From Madurella fahalii (taxonomy: Eukaryota; Ascomycota; Sordariomycetes; Sordariales), in NCBI GenBank assembly GCA_029876055.1, contig CM056874.1:8866001-8930000 (forward strand): a DNA stretch of 64,000 nucleotides. Reading direction: 5' to 3'. Under the pieces are notes generated by a model. The model saw only the letters and a program-made list of their open reading frames with translations. It searched no databases and was not told where the DNA came from. Below are positions 22,468 to 32,166 of this stretch, in pieces. The translations under genes and the position numbers were made by a program. How positions within the stretch are numbered: the first letter of the stretch is position 1; every line of letters begins with the position of its first letter.

Positions 22468-24064
22468 CTAACGACCGCCACCAACTCCACCAAGCACACC
22501 TCCAAGCAATCCACCCACACCCTGAGCGACACCACCAACGATAGATCCAACACTACCAAGCAGATCGCCCTGGCCGATCTTGCCCACTCCGTCCCCAAGT
22601 CCTCCAGTGATACCTGTTACGGCATCTCCAACACCCCTTCCCAGTCCACCGACGACACCGCTAACGGGACCTCCAACAGTATCACCCACTCCACCAATAG
22701 TCTCGCCAACAGTGTCACCCTAGATGGAAACGTTAGCAACTCACCATCAACCAGTTCTAGATCCTCTCATCCCGCTACAGACTCACTATAATAACCCCTA
22801 TCATATAAAGGGAAAAAGGGTAACAACTTCAAAAAGGGAAACAGTAGAGGGTAAAAAAGAGTATAAAAACAGGGGTAAAGAGGAGTATATAGCCAAAGGA
22901 AGTAGCTCAATAGAAAAACGAAAAAAAAAAAAAAAAAACACTCACTAATCCCTTCCCTACCCTACCAACTGTCTGTCCCAAACCCCCCGTAACCCCGCCA
23001 AACGTACCCAACACATCCCCCCTTCCAAGCGCCCTCGTCGTATCCCCCACCGTCCGTTCTACCCCACCAATAGCGTGGCCAGCCGTATTCCGTACGCCGG
23101 ACGTAACTCCGCCTACTGTATTCCCTACGAGTCCGCTAACACCTCCCCGTTGCTGCCTCTGCTGCTGCCGTAACTGCTTCTGGCGCTGGTATTCCTCGTA
23201 ATCTTGCAGATGTTGCTGCTGCTTGGCGGCGGCGGCTTCACGTCTGACGAGCTCGGCTGTATGGATGCGTGCGTCGGGGGTGTATTTCTTTTCTCGCTTC
23301 ACGACCGCACCTGTAGGTGGCTGTCGTTGGGCAGGCGCGGGAGCTGGGGCGAAAGAGGGGATGGGGGCGAGTGCCTTGGCCGGGATGGAGCCTCTGGCTG
23401 GGGCGGATGCTCTTGCGGCGGGTTGAGGCACGGTAACCGGGGCTCGTTTGATAGTCGTAGGCTGGAGCGGTGCAGCCGGTGCGCGAGCTTTGTTCGCCGC
23501 CGGGGATGGCTGCACTGCCTGGATTCCCCTGGCGGCATTTAACTCCGCCGACTTGCGGATCGCGGGCTTGTTGTGGCCGGCTATGGTTGCTGGTCGTAAA
23601 TTCGTTGCAACGGACGACGAAACCGTGGGCGTTACTTTCGTCGCAGGAGCAACCTTCTTCGCGGGGGTGACGGGTGCGGCAGCGGCTCTCAGGGCCGCTG
23701 GAGTTTTCCCGTGGGTGCTAGTGGGTTCGTGTTTGGAAGGAGTAGTTTTGGTTGTCGAGGAGGATCCTGGCTTTGCGGAGGGGGATGCCTTCTTAGCGGT
23801 TGAGGTGGCCTTTGCAGCGGTGGGAAGTAGCGTTTTTGTTTCCTTGACGATCTTGGTTGCCTTTCTGGTTGTTGACTTGGTCTTGGAGGACGAGGATGGT
23901 TTGGCCGTCGAGGATGTGGTGGGCTTGGTCGTGGAGCTGCTGTTCACTTTAAGCTTCGTGGGTGCTATTGAGGTGAAGACGTTAGGTGGGCTGTCTTGGG
24001 GAAGGGAGTTGGCTACTAACACAGTGCAGCATGAGCCTGCTTGACAGCTGAATCTGTCGGCATT
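22468..24064 (-). CDS. Low-complexity protein with glycine-zipper C-terminal repeats; 5' end not resolved
   Basis: I do not recognise the family. The gene has a long exon (about 24064-22946) and a last exon (22719-22468) joined by a 226-bp intron with a GTGAGT donor and CTAG acceptor; the reading frame and the repeat character continue across it. The N-terminal part is Ser/Thr/Lys-rich, then Ala/Pro-rich, then a Gln-rich charged stretch (EEYQRQKQLRQQQRQQ), and the end is an array of Gly-x-x-x-Gly-like units such as GGVERTVGDT, GGLGQTVGRVGKGL and GGLGDGVGKIG, all amphipathic or hydrophobic-small. No methionine exists in the long exon, so a short upstream exon (perhaps a signal peptide) must exist; an in-frame stop just upstream of 24064 confirms this, but I could not place it. 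The segment FSCQAGSCCTVLVANS opens the readable part. Confidence 0.58.
22921..22938. repeat. Poly-A run of 18 inside the intron of the glycine-zipper gene
   Basis: Eighteen consecutive A residues (T on the coding strand) lie directly after the donor site, where polypyrimidine tracts are usual near acceptors rather than donors. Confidence 0.9.
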
Positions 24065-26200
24065 CTGTCTGATGTCCCGTAGTTATTGGATGAAGGTCCT
24101 CGTCAAAAGATTGTCTGGGAATTGTCGGATGTAAAATGGTGAAAAGTGGAAAACGAGAGGGGAATCTAGTAGTAGAATCAGCATGTCCGGTCAAAATAAG
24201 CCTCATCTGATATAGGGCGGATTCCCTATCTACGTGGGCTATGACGCCAATTACACTGACCCCATTGTCTTCTGGCATTTTCTGCGTAACGGGCGCTGAC
24301 GTAGCGATTCGGCAGCGGGGGATAAGGTGGGAGGCGACTCTGACGTTTATAGTTGTTATTCGTCCACTGCTGGGGCATGTATGTGGACGCCACCCTTTAC
24401 GTTGACTCGCTACTGACGAATGGGCCCTCTGTGATCGATCCATAGATCTACATTTCTAGCGCTATTAGTAATTTCAACCCTCACACATCACCTTCGGAAC
24501 TCTCACAAGTCAAACTCCAACCCCTTATCTTCCCTCTCCAGCCTCCCTTACACACCGCTCACAACTCCATCACCTCCCCCAGCACCTAAATCCGCTCCAT
24601 TCCTTTCTTATATCCTCTTGGACAATACATCATCAACGCCAAGCAATTCATCATCCACATCCTTAACTTCCTCCCCTTTCTCCTCTAACAATAATAACAA
24701 CCAACCAACCTTCCCACTCCAAATAATATCCGAAAAAGTGGCGCCATCAATCCCCATTACATTCCAACAAACGTCTAGTCCGCCTGAACCACGGCTCGTC
24801 ATGATGTGTGGTATGGGGTTTATACCGGACAATAAAGCTGGGAAAAACAAGAGAAGAGGGAGAAAACAAAAGAAGAGGGGAAAACAAGAGAAAATGCCTC
24901 TTTGCTTTCACTGCGAGCAAAGGACGAGGCTCGCGGTACAAAAACCCCCCGCATTATTATCCTCAAAGCTGACATACACCCTCCTGCCACGTTCTCAGTG
25001 AGAGACGAGGCACGGGCGGCTTTTGCTGATTGGTCGGCGGCTTGACTTAGCCCTCAAAAAGGTGGGTTATTCCCTACCCTACGTAGAAATAGTCGAATTC
25101 TTCGACCCCTAGGTGGAGCTCGTCCTTTACAATCCCAATCGTCCGGCGAAATAGTCTAGTGATATTGATTTCGTCGCCTTAATAATCGCCTTGGCTCTCT
25201 TGTAAAAGAAGTGCATGGGCTAGGTATTACGTTAAGACAGTATTGGTTACAGCTTGGACAAGTTCGATACCCTGATTTTAGCAATGGGATTTTGAGAGGA
25301 GTGCTTTTGTCTCCCTACCGGATTGCATTACCGGCGCTTCGAGAGTTGAGGGATGCTCTCGCATTGGAGGTGGGGTACCAATGAAACGTGCCTGCGGCTC
25401 GGATTTCAGTTGTGACCTTCCGTCATACGCTAATAGCAGTGTAGTCGATCTCACTATTGGGAATATGCTCGCTGGCACTGTCATACATCTGCGCAAGAAA
25501 CCTGCTTATCCTCATACTCGATGGGTTGAACACATTCAGGCAACCACGGGCTTTTGAGCATCATCACGTAAGACAGCCGAATGCTGAGACAGCCTCCTTC
25601 CGCTCAGGATCGGTCAGATGAAGAGCACCCCCTGATTATGTTATCACGCCATATCCACATGGTCATGGCCTAGCGGTTCAGGTACAGCACCTTAGTTTAA
25701 CTACAGGCGAATTCTTGCTAAGACTTATTACCACATACTTCGTTACTCAAGGCCAACCTCTACAAATCACTTCCCTCTATGACGTCCTCGATATTACCCA
25801 GGTTCTATTATTAGAAGTCCAAATCCAAATGCCCCTGCAGTTACACGTCCGGTGGTATTTTACCTTTTGAGACATGCTTCTTGGCAGCACACTGCATCGA
25901 CCCGGAACCTCAGCCTCGTATCGATCGTATTGGGTTTTCCCAACTACTTACCTAAGTAAGCAAGCGATTAGTTGCTCCGCACCCGAACTCGATCTGCACG
26001 TTACATTCCGCTACATGGCCGTTAATTCATCTATACGAGATTTGATTGACCGACACCGAGTTCATTCTCGGCGAATTGGTACTCCTTGGCTGCTTTCCTT
26101 ACTACATATACTTGGGCTATCCAGTCCCATGTTTCCAAGCTTCCGTCTCCCTCTGGCTCTCGCCCCTCCCCACGCAACATCATTGTACTTACCATCGACA
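24065..26200. other. Gene-free stretch
   Basis: About 2.1 kb without a supportable gene, including the unresolved 5' end of the minus-strand glycine-zipper gene and the upstream region of the Cys-rich gene. Frames seen around 24600-25000 begin at non-ATG codons and are Ser/Asn/Lys low-complexity translations. A tRNA-like box near 25670 (GGCCTAGCGGTTCAGG) has no matching T arm. Confidence 0.5.
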
Positions 26201-26929
26201 ATGCTTCCCCTTCGTCTCCTGGCCATCGGATCCATTCTGATCCTCCAGGTCGTCGCCAACCCAGTCGGTTTCTCCCCTCGCCAGCAAAAACAGCAACAGC
26301 AACAACGAGCCACCCACAGCTGCGCCACCGTCCGCTGCCCAGCCGGCACCAGGTGTGTCGACTCATCAGGGACTGCCAGATGCGTCCCGATCCCGGCCCC
26401 GCAACAGGATCCCCGCCGCCGTGACGACACTGCAGAGACGGGAACGACGACGGCATGCGGGCCCAACGTGTGCGCCAGCGGCCAGGTGTGCTGCAACCCC
26501 AGCTGCGGCGTCTGCACGGCCCCGGGGGAGCCGTGCACCGACGAGGCCTGCGTGGGCCCGCAGTGCGGGCCCGACCCCTTCTTCTTCTGCCCCCTCGACC
26601 AGGTCTGCTGCAACGAGAGCTGCGGCAAGTGCGCACCCCCCGGGACGCCCTGTACCATGGAGGGATGCCTCCCCCCGACGCCGCCGCCAAAGCTGGGGCC
26701 GAGCTGTGGGAACACGACCTGCGCGGTGGGCGAGAAGTGTTGCGATCCTAGCTGCGGCCTCTGTACCAAACCGGATCAGGGGTGCGGTGGGGGTTGTGAG
26801 GGCAGCCCGGCGCTGCCAGGGCTGGGGAGGCAATGTGGGCAGGAGGTGTGTTTGGGGATGGAGAGATGCTGTGAGAGTGAGATCTTGGGGCCGCATTGCG
26901 TTGGGCCGTTGGAGGTTTGTTTTCGCTGA
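26201..26929 (+). CDS. Secreted cysteine-rich modular protein, 242 aa, 34 cysteines
   Basis: The start at 26201 gives a signal peptide (LPLRLLAIGSILILQVVA). After a short Gln run comes a four-Cys motif, CATVRCPAGTRCVDSS..C. Then three complete eight-Cys modules follow, with the pattern C-x(4-7)-C-x5-CC-x3-C-x2-C-x6-C-x(3-4)-C: CGPNVCASGQVCC.., CGPDPFFFCPLDQVCC.. and CGNTTCAVGEKCC... A fourth degenerate module with six Cys (CGQEVCLGMERCC..) ends the protein. The pattern suggests a multi-disulphide secreted protein, perhaps a protease-inhibitor-like or adhesive module; no named family is claimed. The frame is open for 327 bp upstream, including another ATG, but only this start exposes the signal peptide directly. 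No intron. Confidence 0.82.
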   Translation: MLPLRLLAIGSILILQVVANPVGFSPRQQKQQQQQRATHSCATVRCPAGTRCVDSSGTARCVPIPAPQQDPRRRDDTAETGTTTACGPNVCASGQVCCNPSCGVCTAPGEPCTDEACVGPQCGPDPFFFCPLDQVCCNESCGKCAPPGTPCTMEGCLPPTPPPKLGPSCGNTTCAVGEKCCDPSCGLCTKPDQGCGGGCEGSPALPGLGRQCGQEVCLGMERCCESEILGPHCVGPLEVCFR

Positions 26930-26956
26930 ACGGTTACTGGCCTTTTTCTTGTTTGG

Positions 26957-27022
26957 TTCCGTAACTGCTCATCTCCAGAACGTCAGGTATGACTCTGGAG
27001 TAGGGACTTCATAAGTACTAGC
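26957..27022 (+). repeat. Dispersed repeat, copy 1 of 2 (about 60 bp)
   Basis: The segment from CCGTAACTG through GACTCTGGAGTAGGGACTTC recurs with about 80 percent identity at 34617-34680. It lies directly 3' of the Cys-rich gene. Confidence 0.75.
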
Positions 27023-27463
27023 CCACTACTAGTGTACGAAATCAGGATCATAATGAAGATGAAGGGAGACTGAAGACCGGTCAGGCCCCGGGAGCGGTCT
27101 GCTAACAGGCGGAATGCCCTTGACTGCATCATCGGTTACTACGGATACGGACATCATATTACAGTAGCTATTCCCGTACGTTCCGCTTGAGCAAAAGGGG
27201 AGCTTCTCATTGCCCATCGCAGACCGCCTGGAACCTCGAGGTGCGAGTGCCCTAGTAATAATGTGATCCATTGAATAGCAAATGCCAACGAAACCAATGA
27301 AAATCAAAACCTAGTCATTTACTACCGTGATCTGGTTTAAGCCCCGGTGCCTCCCCCGCCTCAGGCTACGGGTTCTGTAAAGAATACTAGTAGCTCGCTA
27401 TAGCGCCCGGGTCATCGGGATGATTGCGTTCAGATGTAGTATTAAGCCATGAACCCCCCGAGT

Positions 27464-27896
27464 CTATCCCAGTGAACCGGTTGTCACCGCCTCCCTCTCA
27501 CTGCTCAACAGCCGCGCCTCCACCTCGCGCAGCACGTTGACGCACATGCGCTCGAGTGCGGCGGTGTGGATCTCGGACGGCACGTTCCCGAATTCGGGGT
27601 TCCAGCGGCGGGAATCGGCGAACTTGCGCTCGAAGGCGGCGATTTGGCAGGGGATCTGGATCTCGGGGGCGTCGCGGGCGGCATACGGGTCCGCCGCGTA
27701 CCAGTACGCGTGGATTCGCGTCGTCAGCATCTGGTAGGGGCCGCACCGCACCATCCGCGCCTTCCCGCTCGCCGCGTTGATTGTCTCGGACTCCGGGTCC
27801 CTCCTGAGAGAAACGTGCCGTTTCCATCGTCTGGCTGCTCCCGAGCGAGTCCATGCAGAGGTCACACACCAGGTAGGGAGTTGCGTAGGTACGCAT
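27464..27896 (-). CDS. Small hypothetical protein, 122 aa, probable two-exon gene
   Basis: The C-terminal exon (27803-27464) reads as a plausible folded protein: GKARMVRCGPYQ, HAYWYAADPYAA, QIPCQIAAFERKFADSRRW, ALERMCVNVLREVEARLL. It lacks a credible start in its own frame. Joining it to a 29-nt first exon (27896-27868, MRTYATPYLV) through a 64-bp intron with a GTGTGA donor and TTTCTCTCAG acceptor gives a continuous 122-residue frame. Alternatively translation runs without splicing in another frame from the same ATG (132 aa, with a CDLCMDSLG segment), which looks less protein-like later on. No family is recognised, no signal peptide. Confidence 0.42.
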
Positions 27897-30012
27897 TGCG
27901 GTTTCGTTTGGTTGTGCTTGTTTGGGTTTGGTTTGGTTGATTTCCCCCGGTTGGAGGTGACTAGGTTGAAGTGGTGTAGATCCTGAGGGAGGTGCTGTTT
28001 CTGGTAGGACTATCTTGCTATAAACGCGGCCTCGAATACTATATTGTTAGTTCGTTATAAAAGTGCGGACACTGTCTTGCTACCAGCCAAGTATCTTATA
28101 ATGTGTAGGGGGTCGACTACAGTACCTGTTAGTCACTCTCTTCCTTCCTTTTTTTTTGTACTAACTATATAGTTCGTTCCTTGTTATTGGAAACGGAACA
28201 ACTGGACTGTAAGAAAAAAACCCTACCGAAACTTTTAGATCTTTGTAAATAAAAGCGTTTGCAAGAGGATAGGATACAAAAAGCCGTATCCTAGAAGTTT
28301 CAGGATATTTCGAAGCTAATCAGAGGAGTGTAAGAGATAGGAGACTAAGGTGCCGCTAAGGGCCTCCTTTAGTGCTACTACCGGTATAGGTGATTGGGAT
28401 ATATCTTTCGAGGGTTTCTAACCTCGCTATCGGGCGATCTAGGTTCCTTAGAGAGAACTCTTGTAGTTTCTTAACGGGAATTTGGATTCTTAACTAGCTT
28501 CTGTAGGTTAATTTTATACTTAAGTCCAGCTATTTAACTAGATACTTAAGCTGCCTATTGACAATATAAGAGTCTAAAATTTCTTTAATATTCTATTCTT
28601 CTCTTTATCTTCTATATCGAGTTAGATCACTAGTTTAGTATTCTTGGATGCTGGTTCTAAAAGTAGATTATGAAAAATATCGGTTTACACCTTTGTATCT
28701 AGAGGTAAAGATAGTTTATAGTTAGATCCATACGCTCTTTTATTAAGATGTGCGCATTGTTTTGAATCTTAGTCTGCGGCACCACTCCGCTGCAATCCGC
28801 GACATATGCATGTTCGAATGTGAGGACGCGAGCGGTCGGGAGTTCTGACGAGAGGAGGGCGTGGGGCTATGGCTCGGTCGCGTCATCGGCGGCCGACGTC
28901 CTCTCGTGATGGCCAGTAAGACCGTGGACGAAGACAATGCTATCCTGTGATTATTAGCTACGTTATTTGCATTTGGAGGAAAGGTACGCACTCGACAACA
29001 AGGAGTCGCAGACTATGAAGCAATATGATGCCCGAATGGACAAGCAGTCGAGGCCTCGGCCAACCGGACGATCTGTACTTCCAGGCAGCAACCTGAATCC
29101 CCTTGGATGAGACTTTCCGAAGCCACCACATAAAGCAATTGCGAACATAGAATACATGGGGTTCCAGAGTTTCCGCGCTCTCATAGCGCCTTGGACGCTT
29201 ATAAGACTGCTAAATGCACAACCGCCAAGCCCCCTACTTTTGGGGCAAGATTTAGATTACATTGGATGCTTTAGCGCAACATGTTGTTCTAACAAATGCC
29301 AAGAATAGACTGGTGAACACAGACCATCTCAGTAGAAGTTATTGGAGCTGACCTATAGATTATGGGAATTTTGGCGGTCTTGTTGAATCGCGAACATGCT
29401 GTCGCACCCGCCGAGAATGGCGCGCCTCCCAATTGGGTATAGCGCTGCACTGCGCTGTGCCGTCCGGCCTGCACGTTGAGGGCTGTTCAGCTTCAAGTGC
29501 CTTGCCCCGAGAATCTTTCCCATCCTTGTCAGCGACACAGTATGCTTATGCATAATCTCCTAAAGTTACGCGAGTCGAGATCAGCCCCCACCATCATGGA
29601 GCGGAGACCTCGGCTCCCGCCCTTCATAGCATTGCTGCTGTCGCTGCCGTTGCTGCCCAGCGCGCTGGCACCAGTGAATGGAGCTACAGTATAAAGCTGA
29701 GCACAGATGCCACGAATTGAGAACCGCGGGTCGACCACCCTTCAGGAATGCAAGTTAACTTTCAATAACGCCCTTCTAGGGTTCATTCAGTAGAGTACTT
29801 GGTAGAAACGCTGGTATGATGAATTAGGTCCTGCCTGTTTCTCTATATCGTTTCCTTTCTAGTATTGTGATAAATGACATAAAGACACCCCAGATATCGT
29901 CAAAACGCCAATCATCCCAACCTCGTAGACAGCGCTGGTAAACCCCCAAGAACCCAGAATGCTTACCCGCTGTGCCCCCGGAAGTACCTACCTTACTTAA
30001 GGCAGCTTGTCA
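27897..30012. other. AT-rich gene-free tract, probably RIP-mutated repeat remains
   Basis: From about 28020 to 28760 the sequence is strongly AT-rich with many TA dinucleotides and no open frame, in contrast to the GC-rich genes around it; this looks like an old transposon altered by repeat-induced point mutation (inference). The 28760-29300 part has normal composition but no gene. A 32-codon frame at 29596-29694 codes only for a signal-peptide-like sequence. Confidence 0.55.
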
Positions 30013-31082
30013 TTACCGACAACGATAGATGCTTGCTTGCACGCTTGTGGTCCCAGCAATGTTCCTGAACCTATACCGCTCGCCCCTTTGCAGTTCCCTA
30101 AGGTCGTAGATGTGCGTCTCAATTGGGATAGAAGGAAGCCAGCGCCGAATTTCGTTCACAATTATGTTGATTTTGTTCTGGGAGCGGGCCCAGAGCACGG
30201 CGTAATCTGTGGTGCCCTCCCTTATGGCCGTCTGGCAGGCCTCCGCCGTCTCCGCGACCTCGTTTCCGGCGCTAATGTGAAAGGCGGACGGCATGCCATA
30301 AGCGTCGAACATATGGAGAGAGGAACAGCCGGACACGTCGACGACGTCCACTGTGGCGCCTTCGGCAACATAGGATTTTGGCGCTTCGCCTCCCTCAAAG
30401 ACCTTGATATGGCCCGTTGTCTCGTCGTATTCGATCCGTGTGTCATCACCCCTTTTAGTGAGTTCGCCGTGCGGTTTATTGCTGCAATAATCCACCGAGT
30501 CGGAGCCGCCCGACCCAGACTTGCCCTTACCCGACCCAGACTTGCCCTTGCCCGACCCAGAGTTGCCCTTGCCAGACCCTTGCTGTGTCTTGCCGGAGCT
30601 TTGCTGTGTCTTGCCGGACCCGGTTTGCCCCTTGCCCGACTGTACTTTGCCGGTCTGCGCTGTGTCTGACTGTGGGCTCTTGCCGCCGTTGCCGCTCTTA
30701 CCATCCTTGCCGCTCTTACCATCCTTGCCGCTCTTGCCATCCTTGCCGCTCTTGCCCTCCTTGCCGCTCTTGCCATCCTTGCCGCTCTTGCCGCTATTGT
30801 CATTTTTACCCGCAGCTTCTCTAGACCGGAGGGACGAGGTGCCGGTCCAGGGGATGTCCCGGGCAAGGCGGTTTCCGACGGCACGGTAGTTTTCGTCGTC
30901 GACGAGATCGCCGTTACTACTATATATGGACAAAACGGTTAGCTTTACATGCTCTCTTTCACATGGGACTAGGAACTAGCATAATTGGATTGGCTTTTAT
31001 CTTACCGGGCGTCGACATTTGGAAATGCGCTCGCGATGCCGGCGACACTCGCCAGCGCCGTAACAAACTTGACGAAACGCAT
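30013..31082 (-). CDS. Secreted Gly-Lys-Ser repeat protein with CheD/CNF-like deamidase-type C-terminal domain, 327 aa
   Basis: Exons are 31082-31006 and 30919-30013; the intron has a GTAAGA donor and ATATATAG acceptor. Residues 1-19 are a signal peptide. Residues 63-164 are a hydrophilic array of GKDGKS-type hexapeptides followed by SGKTQQ and SGSGKGK units. A dibasic Kex2-type site, LTKR, lies at 179-182. The C-terminal domain (about 184-327) has predicted strand VDVVDVSGC with Cys224, then SAFHISAG with His240, a helix, a strand DYAVLWAR, another helix, an SIPIETHIYDL strand and a final RYRFRNIAGTTSVQ hairpin. A Gly-Cys turn followed 16 residues later by a strand-borne His, and this element order, match what I know of the CheD/CNF1-like glutamine deamidase fold. 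Function is inference; extracellular processing and target are unknown. It could also be a structural protein. Confidence 0.85.
30705..30800 (-). repeat. Tandem hexapeptide-coding repeat (18-bp units)
   Basis: Within the secreted GKS-repeat gene, 18-bp units coding GKDGKS or GKEGKS recur at least five times in tandem, with only synonymous or D/E changes. Confidence 0.85.
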
Positions 31083-31263
31083 CCTGGTTATCTGTGTTTG
31101 GGAGGGATGCTAATTCAAAGGAGGAAATTGTCCAGGTTGAGTGATGATAAGATGCTATGCTTAATTTTGGTAGCCGTAATAGGGTAAATGGTGATGGTGG
31201 TGTGTTGGAGCTGGTCCTAGTAATGATACTGTTGGAGGTACTAGTAGTACTAGAGATAATGAG

Positions 31264-31300
31264 AAAGAAGAAGAAGATGATGATGATGATGGTGATGGAG
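31264..31300 (+). repeat. GAA/GAT microsatellite
   Basis: A simple tract of GAA then GAT trinucleotides lies about 180-220 bp upstream of the secreted repeat gene. Confidence 0.8.
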
Positions 31301-31334
31301 AGTTTCTCTTGTCTGTTGAGCTGGGGAAGATGAT

Positions 31335-31345
31335 GCTATTTATCC
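31335..31345 (-). promoter_or_regulatory. Possible TATA element of the secreted GKS-repeat gene
   Basis: The minus strand reads GGATAAATAGC about 255 bp upstream of the ATG. The distance is long, so this is tentative. Confidence 0.3.
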
Positions 31346-32166
31346 TTCACTCCCTCAAGGCCCTTCTTCCCCATATAGCATATACAATCAGTTGGTTCTA
31401 ATTACATTTTACCAGCAGGTCTCGCCGGCTTCGCCGGCTTGGGAATACCTGGTCATCAAGAGCTGACCGGCGTCCAGGCCCCGACACTGACCGCAAAGAT
31501 CGAAAATAGTATGTTTGTCCGTAGTGATTTGGTACACGAATAATTATGTCCTGAATTGGCAATATGATTCAATATCTAGCGGGCATCCGAAATAGTATTA
31601 GAAGCTATTCATGGTACACAAACTGCTACTCGTAGGACAAGGTTTCTTAGACGGGCCCGCCGGGCCGCCCCACGGGAGCGGCACCGCTGTGCCTCTTTAA
31701 GCCGCATTACCTGCTGTGAAACAATAAGGCCTCGTAGAAGCTAATGCCATACGGCGCTGTGCGGCCTTTCAAAGCGGCCACATGCGGCGGACGGTTTCAG
31801 AATGCCCCAAGGAACCCCCGTCTCGAGTCTAAAACGGCGAGCACTGCATAGGATGTCGTCCCTGTGCCACTCAGTTGGTTACCTTGCATCGAGGTAAATC
31901 CAGGGCTCAAAACAGCAGGGGTATATTGTGGCCATACTATTGGACAGCGCCACGGCCACAAACGCCCAAATGCGGGGTTCTACTAGGCCACCGCCGCAAC
32001 TGGGATTATTTCTACTCCGTCCTCAGCCAAGCTCCATGTTACTTGCCCGTCTTCGCCGACTCTTCTCTCTTCTGAGATAACCCAACATCCACAACATTTT
32101 GTTTTTTCGGCTACCTACCCACAACCACCCCATTCTCCCCTCGTTGATCCCTGGCGGATCGTGACC
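31346..32166. other. Intergenic region between divergent genes
   Basis: No gene is seen. It includes a short GC-rich patch at about 31650-31690 and a pyrimidine-rich, CT-block leader (about 32015-32160) directly upstream of the F-box gene, typical of fungal promoters. Confidence 0.5.

Noticed and set aside
24618..25001. Ser/Asn/Lys-rich 127-codon frame
   Set aside because: Begins at TTG and consists of translated simple sequence.
25660..25720. tRNA-like box GGCCTAGCGGTTCAGG
   Set aside because: No pairing acceptor stem or T arm could be found.
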